Notes under the pieces: generated by a model
Seen by the model: only the letters and a program-made list of their open reading frames with translations
Told to the model about the DNA's origin: nothing
Databases searched by the model: none
Shown here: in pieces, positions 24,765 to 36,111 of the stretch
Numbering within the stretch: the stretch's first letter is position 1
Layout: each line of letters opens with the position of its first letter
Translations under genes and position numbers: made by a program
DNA from: Emydura subglobosa
Taxonomy: Eukaryota; Chordata; Testudines; Chelidae
DNA length: 64,000 nucleotides
Direction of reading: 5' to 3'
Assembly (NCBI GenBank): GCA_007922225.1
Contig: ML679970.1
Coordinates: 42,400,728 to 42,464,727, forward strand

Positions 24765-26565
24765 GTACCTCAGAAATAGCAATAGGAGGGTATCTCTTTC
24801 CAGGAAAGCCAGTTGTGAGGAATGAAGGAATCTAATGAGTAATGTGCAGTGGACGGTACTGTTAAAACCCACCCAGCATAGGGAAAGGCTGAATCAGCAT
24901 CTTTCATATGCCATCAAACTGCACTGAGGGCATAAACAAGGCTCCACCACCCTATCTATTCTGGGCCACTATTGCATGTCCTCTGTGTTGTTAAGTCTCA
25001 TAAATTGTCCTTGGCCGAGTAATGTTTGATGGTGGGAGTCTTTCAGTCAGCCCTTTCTGCATTTGCAGCCATAAGAAGACAGGGGGACTCTAAAAGGTCT
25101 CATGATTAACATTTAATAGTTGTAATTCCTTGGAAAAAGAAGGATGAATAAGGAGCTAGTGTTGCCTAATGTAGCATCATTAGTGACTTGCTCACAGATG
25201 AGATGCTAAAAAAAAGTTCCTGTATTGTAAATGAAAAAGGTGAAGGCAACAAAATAAAAATAAAATGTGTATGGAAAAGATAAGCACAGACAAACAGCAG
25301 GGTAAATTAAAGGTGCCATAGTGCTTTAGGGATTACAGGAAGGCTTTTAGAAATACCAAGAAGAAAAGGGAAAAACAGGCCTATTAATAAACACCTATTA
25401 TTCTGTAGAGGTTAGGTTTATCATGGGATTCTCTCTTGCTTTCCTTCAAGTCGGGAAAAGAGGGGTCTCGTCAGATGGGGCTAGAATATCCCAATAATGA
25501 CATCTACACAGTGGCTGTGTTTGTTTCAGCATTTCCACACCGCAACTATTGTTCTAGTTTGCGTCTCCTCACGTTGACAGTGTTGTTCTGGAGAGGGAAT
25601 GGCTGAGTGGGCAAACATTCCAGCAGGGGAGTGTTCAACCTGACTTCCCCCATTCAGCTGGGATGGGCAGAAATCCCCAGGCATTCGTCCTTCTGCCCAG
25701 ACCACTGGACCCCCACTGTGAGAAATTGGAGGAGCTGTTAGAAACTACATTTTGGCTTTCTGCGTTCTCATCTTTATTAAAAGAGGACAGATTGGTTGCA
25801 ATCCGACCTTGTACCAATAAGCAGACAAAGAATCTTGGCTCCTGCCAAGCTCAGTTCATTCACATCTCCGCCCAGTCATCCTTAGTTTGCATTCTACTTT
25901 AAGAGACTGGGCAATAGCAGTTCTCTGCTCCTGACCCATGACTTCACCTTGTGAGGCAAATGGGGAGTGACTGAGTCAGAACAAAGGTAGGAAATGCCTG
26001 TATTGTGGGATAGCATGACAGTTAATTATGCTCTGGGTTACAATCCATTCTTCCCACTGACACCAGCAGGTGCAGTCAGAGGAAACGTGATTCAGATGTG
26101 TTTTAAGAAACTAGACACTTATAAAAACCATCATGAAGGGGAGGAGCTAAACCACAAACTCAAGAAAACCCAAAAATCTCCAGTTAAGGTGCTGCACAAC
26201 ACCAACACAACCTTAACTATGCCCTTGAACATCCTGCTAGTTCGCTCTTTGGAGAGTGGGATGTATTTGCAGGAGACTACTTATGGGAAATCCCCTAGCA
26301 CATTGTAAGCCTCGTTAACTGAGACTGCGCAGCTAGAAGAAAGGGGAGTCATCTTACTGTGTCCAGGCCACGAGCAGCAATTTCTTCCTACATCAATGCT
26401 TCTGAACCAGCCACACTAAGGGACCTGTGCGACTGCATGAATAGGAGACTTGATTGGGAGATGTGGTGGGCACAGAGAAAATGGCCTCTATTGTTAGGGA
26501 GGGTTAAGGTAACATGGTGTCCCCAGTTCCTCTTAACATTCCTGTGGGGGCAGAGTTAAGGATAC
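24765..26565. other. Unassigned DNA, no supported gene
   Basis: Short, domain-free open frames only. I recognised no repeat termini. Confidence 0.5.
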
Positions 26566-27290
26566 TGCTACAGACTGCGGACCAACAGGCTAGGCAGCAG
26601 TTCTGCAGAAAAGGACCTGGGGGTAACAGTGGATAAGAAGCTGGATATGAGTCAGCAGTGTGCCCTGGTTGCCAAGAAGGCTAACGGCTTATTGGGCTGC
26701 ATTAGTAGGAACATTGCCAGCAGATCGAAGGAAGCGATTATTCCCCTCTATTCGGCACTGGGGAGGCCACATTTGGAGTATTGTGTCCAGTTTTGGGGCC
26801 CCCACTACAAAAAGGATGTGGACAAATTGGAAAGAGTCCAGTGGAGGGCAACGAAAAAGATTAGGGGGCTGGAGCATATGATTTATGAGGAGAAGCTGAG
26901 GGAACTAGGCTTATGTAGTCCACAGAAGAGAAGAGTAAGGGGGGATTTGATAGCAGCCTTGAACTACCTGAAAGGGGGTTCCAGGGAGGATGGAGCTAGG
27001 CTGTACTCAGTGGTGGCAGATGACAGAACAAGGAGCAATGGTCTCAAGTAACAGTGCGGGAGGTCTAGGTTGGATATTAGGAAAAACTTTCTCACTGGGA
27101 GGGTGGTGAAGCACTGGAATGGATTACCTAGGGAGATGGTGGAATCTCCATCTTTAGAGGTTTTTAAGCTGCGTCTTGACAAAGCCCTGGCTGGGATGAT
27201 TTAATTGGGGTTGGTCCTGCTTTGAGCAGGGGGTTGGACTAGATGACCCCCTGAGGTCCCTTCTAACCATAATCTTCTAGGATTCTAGAA
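26566..27290 (+). mobile_element. CR1 LINE 3' end with long residual ORF2 frame
   Basis: The copy begins at 'tgctacagactgcggaccaa' in ORF2 and ends in the tail 'gggttggactagatgacccc' and 'aggattctagaatt'. It is one of the better preserved CR1 copies here. Its 5' truncation point lies just before the Glu-Lys-Asp-Leu-Gly-Val-Thr segment. Confidence 0.9.
26605..27051 (+). pseudogene. CR1 ORF2 C-terminal reverse transcriptase region
   Basis: One uninterrupted frame of about 140 codons (26629-27051) encodes [24 protein letters not shown] and Leu-Arg-Glu-Leu-Gly-Leu. It ends after Arg-Thr-Arg-Ser-Asn-Gly-Leu-Lys. These are C-terminal CR1 reverse-transcriptase features. The stop (TAA) at 27049-27051 falls where relatives continue, so it is premature. 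The palm domain is missing because of 5' truncation. Confidence 0.85.
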
Positions 27291-29019
27291 TTATCTCCTG
27301 AGCTTCATAATGGACTGGCTCAAATGCCAAAAACTCATGGACAGAATGGAGTTGAACTTAAATGGCATCTAACTACGAAGGCATTTAGTATATCTGGCCT
27401 CCCTCACCGTAGTATCTGAGTAACTACCAGGTACTTAAATGAATATGACCATTTCTCTCTTTTTTACTGACCAACCATTTGACTGGACTATGCACTTTAA
27501 AATTCATAGGGTCAGCTTCTCAGCTGTATAACTCAGTAGTAGAACTACACCAATTTACAGGAGCTGAGGATCTGGCCCTCTTGGTGGGTGTATAAATTAT
27601 TGAAGGAAAACTAAATCTCCAAGGTAAGTGCTGCATTTAGCTGTGAGTGCAGAGAAGTCTGTTCTCTATTCTCCCTTGAGGCGCTGAGTTCCACAGTCTA
27701 ATTCTGGCTCCTGTGTCATTTGTGTGTCCCATAGACACAAGCTTCCTACTAGCTGTCAGCATTTGAATTGTTCCCATGTAATGCAGTTGTTATGGGAAGT
27801 CGTGGCCCTGGAGGGAGATGGGAATCTCTAATGTTGCACATTAGTAAAAGGATTGTTTGAAGGAAAAGGAAATTCTAGCAAAAGTGTGGGAGAGGCCCGG
27901 AGAGAGAGCAAGCATTCAGGCGGCGGAACCTCTCTGCTCTCCAAACTCTGGGCAACTGATAGCTCGGCTCTCACGGGGTCACAGGTTACACTGCAAACTT
28001 GTGTACATTGCTCACTAAAGTTTCATTGTAACAAGATGTCGCTTGTGCCATCAGAGCCCACCTTGTCTTTTAAAGACAAAAATGCAGAATAATTTATAAG
28101 GAGATATATTTTTAAGTTTTTGGGTCCCTAGGTGGTTGGAGAAGACTGTTCATTTTATACTGACTGCTTCAGAACTCTTAGGTAATATAGCTGATGTCGG
28201 AAACCTGCAAACAACCTTGACTTCTGAATATCAGGTCAGCCTTGGAGGGCATTCTGATGATTTGCCACTGGGAAGCAAAAGACTTAACATGTGCCAGCCT
28301 CTTTAGGATTGTGCTTAGCTCAGCTGACACCCCTTAATGCAGACCCACAGACATGCCCCCCAGCACAGACCTACAGCCAGCCAGTTCGCTAACTGCAGAC
28401 TCCACCCTGCTAAGGCCTGGCTTAGCAGCACATGTCGCCTGCCTGCAGTAAGCTCTAGCAGACGCACGTTGCCTCCCAGAGGCATTGCCCTTGGACAGGA
28501 TGACTCCCCACTGCCCTCAGTGCCTGACTGCACAGCAATAGCACAGGCTGGGGTGAATTATCTAAGAGCTCTCCTTCCCATTGAATGGCTTCCATGTGGG
28601 AAGGATGAATCATAGAAAGTTTGTCACTGGATCCTTTCTGGAGAGAGTCTAAGGTTAATCAGACACGTCACTTTCCAGTAACAGGCTCAAAGAAAACCCG
28701 TATTTTCCTTTACAAAGAAAAAAGAAAAATAATCAATCCAAAGAAAATATAGTGCCTCTGTCTAAGACTCCATGGAGAATCAGGCAATGCAGAGCAAGGA
28801 AAAATCACCTATTATGAGTCTAGTAACAAAAACTGTGGAGATGAATAATGTCCGATATCTGTTCACATCTCTTCACAGGGCCCATGGCTCTCATTGCAGT
28901 CAGCCCGTCTGCTGCCCTCATTGTATACAAGTGGGCCTGTTGCATATTATTAGTCAGGTGCAGACTTGGTATGGCACTGCCAGTGTCAGTAGCTATATAG
29001 AGGTTTCTGATAATGCAAA
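27291..29019. other. Unassigned DNA with an old repeat scrap
   Basis: Around 27505-27580 ('agcttctcagctgtataact' to 'gaggatctggccc') there is text like the ancient amniote repeat also suspected at 1115-1220. No gene is supported. Open frames at 27853-28092 and 28337-28615 lack domains. Confidence 0.45.
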
Positions 29020-29199
29020 CCCAGCTTTCTTCTTTGAGTGCTGTCCCTGTGAGTGCTCCACTTCAGGTGTTGGTACGTCCCAGCACCATTGATCGGAGAT
29101 TTCTGCTGCAGTGCTTCTTTGGGCTGTGCATGCGCAGCAGGTGTCTTGCACCGCCATTGACTGACCAACTACTGCTCACAGCCCAACCCCTCAGTTCCT

Positions 29200-30430
29200 T
29201 TTCAACTGCCCTCAGCCTGGGACAGTGCTCCGCAGCTCCCCAGGATTCAAAAGATTTGCCTCATGCAGAGATGCTATGCTTGTCTTGGACGGCCACTCCC
29301 TGTGCATTAGATGCCTTGGGGAAGGACACATTTCTGCTAAGTGTATTCATTGCACTAAGATGAGGGCCAGAGCCAGGCGCAATAAGTACCTCTGACTGAA
29401 GCTTATCTTACTGGAGAAATCTCTTAAATCTGCATCTGAACCAAGTTCTGATGAAAAGAGAGACAAAAACAAGACCCATTCCTCCACAACAATGAGGAAA
29501 AGGGCTCTGACCTCACAGCAGAGAGACACACTGAAAAAGGAAGTGGTCTTCTACCAGATCTCTACCACCTGTGCTGTCTGCCTGCTGTGAGCACTTTTGA
29601 TGCCTCTGGCACCATCCACATCAATAAGACATCAGTGCCTACAAAAAAAGTCAATGGCACCAAAACAAAGCCTTGACGCTATCACGGCACTGCCGGCACC
29701 ACCAAAATCGGTCCTAAGCTCAACACTGCGCCGATGGCACCAACTATATAGTACTGACAACATTGGTACCAACACAGTTGGCACCGAACAAAGCAGCATG
29801 CAAGTCAAAAACACCACGTACCAACAAGAGCACATCAAATCCAACGGCACAACAACTGCAACATCAGTATGAAGTGGGAGACAGCACCGTACCATCAATG
29901 CCACATTCACCTCTATTCAGCAGTGACAGATCACCCACAGCACAGGGTGACATATCAACAGTTGCGAATCTGTTCACAAGCAGTTCCAAGATCCTTTTAA
30001 AAAAGTAGCAATAAGCCAAGACAAACCACTAAAGGAGGTAGCCAAAAGCTAACAAACTCCTCCAGATCTTGCACACATCCACTAATACCAAGATTGCACT
30101 GCCAATAAATGATGCCCTAATGGACCTGCCAAAGCAGGCACCAGCAGCAGTCCCACTGACATGCAATAGGGTGGACAGAAAATATTATGTCCCAGCCAAG
30201 GGTATGGAGTTTCTTTTCACTCACCTCCTCCTAACTCACTGGTTGTGGACACTCCCAATCAAAAGAACAAACAAACAGAGTATAAATTTACTCTACAAGA
30301 CAAAGACAATAAGAGGCTTGACCTATTTGGACGCAAAGTATATTCCTCCACAACACTACAGTTTTGAGTGGCCAACTACAATGCCTTTCTATCAAAGTAT
30401 GGGTGGGAAGAAGTGGCCCAGAGATAGCTG
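29200..30430 (+). pseudogene. DIRS gag-like ORF1 with N-terminal Cys/His cluster
   Basis: In one frame, 29303-29344 encodes Cys-Ile-Arg-Cys-(4)-His-(4)-Cys, a CX2CX4HX4C pattern, with a further CX2C (Cys-Ile-His-Cys) overlapping its last Cys. It lies just after Asp-Gly-His-Ser-Leu. A low-complexity Ser/Thr/Pro-rich middle follows (29590-30000). Near the end (30335-30410) comes the segment Tyr-Ser-Ser-Thr-Thr-Leu-Gln-Phe, then Val-Ala-Asn-Tyr-Asn-Ala-Phe-Leu-Ser-Lys-Tyr. The same C-terminal motif is seen in the copy at 56430-56460. This protein is thought to package the element RNA. Frame slips and stops interrupt it. Confidence 0.7.
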
Positions 30431-30437
30431 AATATAG

Positions 30438-30900
30438 TTTGGCTGAGGCTGTGGCCGAACAGTCAGTGTGTTGCTGCTGGAACCCCACTGACTCAGTAGC
30501 AAACCACTTTGCCATTGACAGGGCCTTGGGATGGAACGCAGTGGAGTCGGGTGGGCCTGCATCCCCCTCCCCCCTTCCCTAGCCCCCTGGGAGTGCTTGG
30601 CTCCCCTGAACCTGCCTGCCAGAGGATACCAAGCTTGCCAGCCCAGCTATTGAAAGGCTGGGGGCTATAGACTACTTTGCCTGCCCTGCCCTGCCTGAGG
30701 GCTGGTGGCCACTGACTCCTTACTAGCCCTGCCCTGCATGGGGGCCCAGGGGGCTACAGACTGTGAGGAAAGCCTGCCTCGCCGGGGGCTCGGGCTAAAG
30801 ACTTATAATCCGTGAAGCTTATCCCCGTAGACCAAGGCGCTGTGGCCTTCCTCAGAGCTTGGGCCCAAGGAAGGGTCGCGATACCTTGGCTGGACTGTGC
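30438..30900 (+). mobile_element. GC-rich acidic-ORF repeat family, copy A (partial)
   Basis: The segment aligns with the 3' block of the copies at 41437-42790 (minus) and 63010-64000. 'cagtgtgttgctgctggaac' corresponds to 'cggtgtgttgcggcgggagt', and 'gggatggaacgcagtggagt' corresponds to 'gggctgggacgcagtggaga', followed in each by 'cgggtgggcctgc'-type text and 'ccccctcccc'. A degenerate tandem 'cctgccctgcctgagggct' section follows. The end (30826-30870) reads 'ggcgctgtggccttcctcag', matching the outer end of copy B. The acidic ORF itself is not included. The segment interrupts the DIRS element. Confidence 0.65.
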
Positions 30901-31189
30901 CACCAGCTTACAGTGACCCTGAGAACACTCACGATCTATACACTGGCCCACAAGCATAAGAGATACCTACTGTATCAACACAGGGAAAAACCTTTCACCA
31001 GACAACAAAGACCATTTGAGACATACTGCCAAAAACACAGATCTCAGAGACGCAGACCTAACCAGGCCCAAACATCCTCCTTTCAACCATCACAACCAAA
31101 TCAATCCTTGTGAAGCTTTGGTCGAGGGCATGAGAAACATTCCCACAACAACAACCCCAGCAAACACTATCCCAAACTTTTGGGAAACC

Positions 31190-32480
31190 AATTGTGCCCA
31201 TTCTACAATACTTGGGAATGGATCACCACGGACAAATGGGCCCTACAGATCATCTGAATGGGCTACTCTATCCCCTTCCAGCCATACCACCCTCCCAACA
31301 CGCCCTCCCGTCCCTCCTTAGGGACCTCTCTCACAAGCACCTCCTACAACAAGAGGCGTGTCACCTCCTACAAATAGGGGCAATAGAACAAGTCCCAAGA
31401 CAAGCAAGGAGGAGGATTCTACTCCCAATACTTCCTGACCCAGAAAAAAAGCAGAGGTTGAAGGCTAATATTAGATCTCAGGGAACTCAACAAGTTTGTT
31501 CACGTCCAAAAATTCAAGATGGTAACCCCAACCACAATAATCCCATCGCTAGAACAGGGAGATTGGTTCTCAGCTCTCGACTTGCAAGATGCTTATTTTT
31601 ACATTACAATACATCCATCACACCAGCGATTTCTCTCCATCACCATCAGGGAAGAACATTACCATTACAAGGTACTACCTTTTGTCCTTTCTACTGCACT
31701 ATGGGTATTCTCCAAGATACTTGAAGTCGTGGGAGCACACCTACACAGACAAGGGATAATTATCTTCCCATATATGGACAATTGTCTCTTGAGAAGCACC
31801 ACACATGCAGAAGCCATACAAAATATACAGAAGCACCACACATGCAAAAGCCATACAAAATATACAGAACATCATAGACCTCTTCCACTGCTTAGGTCTT
31901 CAAACAAACAAACAAAAATCAACTATGGTACCAGCTCAATAGTTGGAATTTATAGGAGCATACCGCGATCCCACAAAAACAAGGGCATCATGACTGACAC
32001 AAAGATTCCTCACACTAATGAACCTCATCGCAGTGATAACAAACAGCCCATACATCACAGCACATACCAGCCTACAACTATTGGGACATGTGATGGCCAC
32101 TACATTTGAGGTGCAGCACGCCAGACTGCACATGTAATGCCTGCATGGATGGCTGAAATCGGTCTACATACCCTCCAGACAAAGCATCCGACAATATAGC
32201 CTGCACGTTCTATATAAACCAACGGGGCAGTACCCAATCCCAATCTCTCTAATCACAGAGGCCATAAAACCCTGGATTTGGTGCATAGGCCACAATATAA
32301 AAATTTCTGCCTCATACCTCCCAGGGCACATGAACACAACAGCGGATGCGCTCAGCAGGCAATTTAGCCAAGAACATGAATGGGAGCTGAACAATACAGT
32401 TCCACGTGATATATTCCAATGTTGGGGCAGGCCATCAATAGACTTGTTTGCAACAACAACAAACTACAAATGAGGGAGGG
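31190..32480 (+). pseudogene. DIRS reverse transcriptase/RNase H region, frameshifted
   Basis: Frames at 31194-31724 and 31519-32109 encode Asp-Trp-Phe-Ser-Ala-Leu-Asp-Leu-Gln-Asp-Ala-Tyr-Phe, then His-Pro-Ser-His-Gln-Arg-Phe-Leu and Leu-Pro-Phe-Val-Leu-Ser-Thr-Ala, all typical of DIRS RT. The catalytic box at 31771-31782 reads Tyr-Met-Asp-Asn where Tyr-x-Asp-Asp is required, so the second catalytic Asp is lost. A 37-bp tandem duplication (31797-31870) shifts the frame just after. Beyond it, Leu-Glu-Phe-Ile-Gly-Ala appears in another frame. RNase H-side motifs Leu-Pro-Gly-His-Met-Asn-Thr-Thr-Ala-Asp-Ala-Leu-Ser-Arg and Ser-Ile-Asp-Leu-Phe-Ala-Thr lie near 32320-32460. Confidence 0.85.
31797..31870 (+). 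repeat. 37-bp tandem duplication inside DIRS RT
   Basis: Two near-identical copies begin 'caccacacatgcagaagcca' at 31797 and 'caccacacatgcaaaagcca' at 31834, each followed by 'tacaaaatatacagaa'. Thirty-seven is not a multiple of three, so the duplication breaks the reading frame. Confidence 0.9.
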
Positions 32481-32689
32481 GTTAGGACACCAATCCCTAG
32501 AAGAAGCTTTCCTCCTCAAATGGGAATTGACACTGCTATATGCTTTCCCACTGTTGTCCAAAGTGGTACACAAAATTCGCCACGATCAGACCTCAGTCAT
32601 ACTCATTGCTCCAGCATGACACAGACAGCCATTACCTTATGAGGATGTTGATTTGAACTCCTCAACAACTTCCGATATGGAGAGACCTC

Positions 32690-33760
32690 TTGACCCAGGA
32701 CGGGAAAAACATTCCATCCCAGTCTGAACATGCTTCACCTGATGGCTTGGCTCCTGCTTGGTTCCACCAAATAGAGATGAACTATTCGGAACAGGTCAAA
32801 TACATGTTACTAAATAGCAGGAAACCATCTACACATAAAACATACACCAAAAAAATGGAAAATATTAGATATATGGTGCCAGAAAAAACTCCATTAATGC
32901 ATGCTCAGCTGCCCTTCTGATAATGCTAGATTATCTATAAGAGATAAAAACATCCGGACTTTCGATGAGGTCCATCAAAGTACACCTCGCGACCATTAGT
33001 GCATTCCATCAAAAGACAGAAGGCCTAACAACATTTTCGCACCTTATCACCAAATGTTTCCTAACAGGATGACAGAACATGTACCCAGAAATTCACTACC
33101 CTACACCAACATGGTATCTAAACATGGTATTAAAAGCCACCCCAGTCACATGCTCACTCCTTCACTTGCCTATGAAGGTATCGTTGCTAGTTGCAATCAC
33201 CTTGGTCAGAAGGTTGGGGGAGATAGGAGCCCTCATGGAAAAACATCCCCCATACACTATCTTTTTTAAAGACAAGGTCACCTGAGACTACACCCAAAAT
33301 TCCTACCTAAGGTGTCAATATCCTTTCACATAAACCAGGTCAGACGTCTCCCTACATTCTACCCCAAACATCACAAAGATCAACAAGAGGCTAACTGGCA
33401 TACACTAGATGTTAGATGAGCACTTGTGTTCTACTTAGATCCAAAATGTTCTGCAAATCATCAAGATTATACGTGTCAATGACCACAATATCCACAATAT
33501 CCACACAATATCTACCCAGAGGTTTTCTAGATGGATATAGAACTGCATCCACCTCTGCTATGAGCAAAACAAAATAAAGTCACCCTGTGATATCAGAACA
33601 CATTCCAGAGGGCGATGGCAACTTCCATCACTTTTCTCAACAATGTAATGCTGGCAGAGATTTGCAGAGCTGCAACATGGTCGTCTGATTACACATTCAC
33701 AAAGCATTATGCAATTACTCAGAGCGCAAACGACCACACTGGTAGGCTCCAGAGAGCTAC
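32690..33760 (+). pseudogene. DIRS tyrosine recombinase, frameshifted
   Basis: Pieces in several frames match the recombinase. Ser-Arg-Lys-Pro-Ser-Thr-His-Lys-Thr-Tyr (about 32815-32850) belongs to the N-terminal core-binding region. Ile-Lys-Val-His-Leu-Ala-Thr-Ile-Ser-Ala-Phe-His (about 32975-33010) follows. Leu-Val-Ala-Ile-Thr-Leu-Val-Arg-Arg-Leu-Gly-Glu-Ile (about 33187-33225) carries the first catalytic Arg region. Near 33595-33640 a His-Ser-Arg-like stretch is a damaged His-x-x-Arg box. Ala-Glu-Ile-Cys-Arg-Ala-Ala-Thr-Trp-Ser-Ser precedes Thr-Lys-His-Tyr near 33705, where the nucleophilic Tyr is expected. The enzyme would integrate the circular DNA copy. It is clearly non-functional. Confidence 0.8.
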
Positions 33761-34377
33761 TCGAAACACACCATGACAAAAAGCAATCAATAAATGAAGG
33801 TTCCATAGGATGGCTATAGCTGAAGAAAGAACATGGATTGCACACTTAATGTTTGTAACCTCTTTCTGGATAAAGAAGCATTTTGTATTTAATGCAGCGG
33901 GAGCTGTGCAACAAAAGGTCCTGCTGTGAGAGAGGCTCCTAGGTTGTTTCCAGGAAAAGTCTCTGAAGATCTCAGCACACACAGGTGATTAAAAGTGCTT
34001 AGGAAAATTCCAGTGTCAAAGAGCAGTAAATACACATCTAGGAGCCAATTCTGCCCTTGTTTAGCTCCCATGAAATGCAATAGTAGCAGTTACACATACA
34101 TATCTGAAGACAGGACTGAACCGACCACCAGTGCCATAGTAGAGATCTTTGGGAAAGATGGGACACCCAAGGATCACTGCATCATCACTGCATTGTACCT
34201 AACCCAAACCTTGATGGATGGATTTCTAGTCTGACCTAGGTTGTTTCCAGCAACACCACTGCTTTCCGTAGCAGCCTAATGCAGTGCTTCACTGTTTTCG
34301 CTTGTAGCGACTTCCTGGCTTTTTAACCCAACGTTCCCTGCTGCATCTTAGCCTGTCCTTGAGCTGTTCTGCCCAGA

Positions 34378-34511
34378 GCCTGTCTAGATTACATGGTGGT
34401 TAAACTGCCAACAGCCACATGAGCCCCTCTACATCTGTGCATCCACCACTGCCACCATTTGTGAAGCTGCAAGATGAGACATGCTAAGGAAGACAATGTA
34501 GTGTAGACAAG
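34378..34511. mobile_element. Short inverted-repeat element (MITE-like)
   Basis: The left end 'gcctgtctagattacatgg' and the right end 'caatgtagtgtagacaaggc' are imperfect inverted copies. They resemble the 'ggccttgtctacacta'-type termini of turtle Harbinger-like elements. The interior of about 95 bp is non-coding. No clean target duplication is visible. Confidence 0.45.
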
Positions 34512-35179
34512 GCTTCTGTTCTGCTCCTCCAAAGCACTGGTGAAGCACACAGATGGATGAGAAGTGCCTGGAACCCAGTACATAGTCTGCTTTGGGAGTG
34601 GATTCATTGACAGTTGAAATATCTGGAAGGAAGGGTGGTGAGGTATAGTTTGGCAGTGTGTGATAAAGTGCATTTTAAATACAATTCATGATAATCACAG
34701 AATGCTGTTTACCGGAACACACATACCCATTTCAGTTCTTTCCTGGATTTATGCAGAGGAGATGGGATTTTCTGTCTATTTGGCAAAGGGAATTTGTAAT
34801 TATAGCTATAAATTTATATATTTTAATCACAGAAAGCTCCACTGCATCACCTAGTCTGACTAGCTGCATAACTCAAGCCAGAGATTTATAGGATGTATTA
34901 ATTATATATACTTGATTGGTTTTGTAAATAGTTTGTGTGTGTGAAAGGGGATGAGTAATACATTGATCATGTCCCCCTGAACCGCTTCTCAGTGTTCTAT
35001 TTGCCAGGATACAAACACGGGAAATAGCAAAATCCATGAATGATTCAACAATTTGTCACATCCCTGCTGTTCATAGTGTTACTCAATAGCTTGGTTAGCT
35101 TTTTTTAAATCCATTAATTTTATACTGTTGCTCTCATTCTTTCCCATTCTTTCAGTTAAACCTGGGTGTAACTTGTAAG

Positions 35180-35330
35180 AATTCATAGATTCCCAGGTCA
35201 GAAGGGACTACTGTGCTGTTGAAGTCTGACTTCTGGATAGCAAAGGCCAGAGAACTTCCTCAAAATAGTTGTGAAAGCAGAAATGTCCCCATACCAGCAG
35301 TGTAGGGCAACTGACACCATATTCTATCTA
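35180..35330 (-). mobile_element. CR1-like 3' tail fragment
   Basis: On the plus strand 'attcatagattcccaggtca', then 'gaagggacta', then text around 'gaagtctgacttctgg', is the reverse complement of the older CR1 subfamily tail also seen at 36118-36200. It is a tail-only scrap. Confidence 0.55.
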
Positions 35331-36111
35331 TACCATCCCTGTATTTGTATCTGTTCCTAGGGCTGCCTTACAAAATAAATTCTGCTCACAGGCTGCTTCC
35401 ACTGGAGACATGGAAATGAGATGCCACTGACAGGAGACCATGATGGTGTGTGTTCTGCTGGCCTTCTTCGGCTTGGCTTTCAGGTGAATCCCTGGACTTT
35501 CCAGGTTTGTCTCCTGCTTTGTTGGGTCCTCCTTGGATTTGAGTTCCTCTCAATGGTCTCCCTATTGTAGCTGCCATGGAACCACCTGATTTACTGATGG
35601 AAGTCTGATTGCTCTTCATAAATGCCGTGAGAGACGTCTAAGACTGCTAAGAACATGGCTCTTCTTGCCAAGTCGTAGGCCGTGGAGGCTCAGTGTAAGA
35701 ATGGAAATCAGTCATAAAAGAAATTGATGGGAAATCGGCCCTTTCAGGATAGACTTCCCTGTATGAAAAGAAATGTGGAAAACTTTATCCAGTCCTCTCA
35801 ATAATGAATGGAGTTACTGAGGGAATGTTGTATAACCATGTCACATGCTGAGTTTGTCTGAGCAGTGAAATGAAAGGAAACTATTTCAAAGTCTGTAAAG
35901 TTCCTGTGTACTGAAATTTACTCAAGTAAATATTGGTCGAAAGAAGAAATGCCAAAAATATACATCAAGACAAAGTGAAGTTAATCATAAGTGCCTACTT
36001 TTTATTAAATACTTTTATGAAATCACTGGCTGGTAATCTTGCAGTAGGCCTATCAGAATGCACCTTTTCTGCAGTGATCCAATGAGCAGCCGTCAGACCA
36101 CATGACAGGAT

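Larger units (their letters stand above)
29020..33850 (+). mobile_element. DIRS-type tyrosine-recombinase retrotransposon, decayed and interrupted
   Basis: Three coding regions follow in the order expected of DIRS elements: gag-like ORF1 (29200-30430), reverse transcriptase/RNase H (about 31190-32480) and tyrosine recombinase (about 32690-33760). The 5' end at 29028 ('ttctttgagtgctgtccctg') resembles the start of the second copy near 54510. DIRS elements integrate through a recombinase instead of an integrase and lack ordinary LTRs. No flanking duplication is expected. A GC-rich repeat sits at 30438-30900 between ORF1 and RT, with loss of DIRS sequence. Many frameshifts make it inactive. Confidence 0.85.
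33851..36111. other. Mostly unassigned DNA with a MITE-like piece and a CR1 scrap
   Basis: Apart from the two elements listed separately, nothing is recognised. Short open frames have no domains. Confidence 0.45.

Noticed and set aside
28337..28615. 92-codon plus frame
   Set aside because: An overlapping minus frame is also open, there is no domain, and the composition is ordinary.
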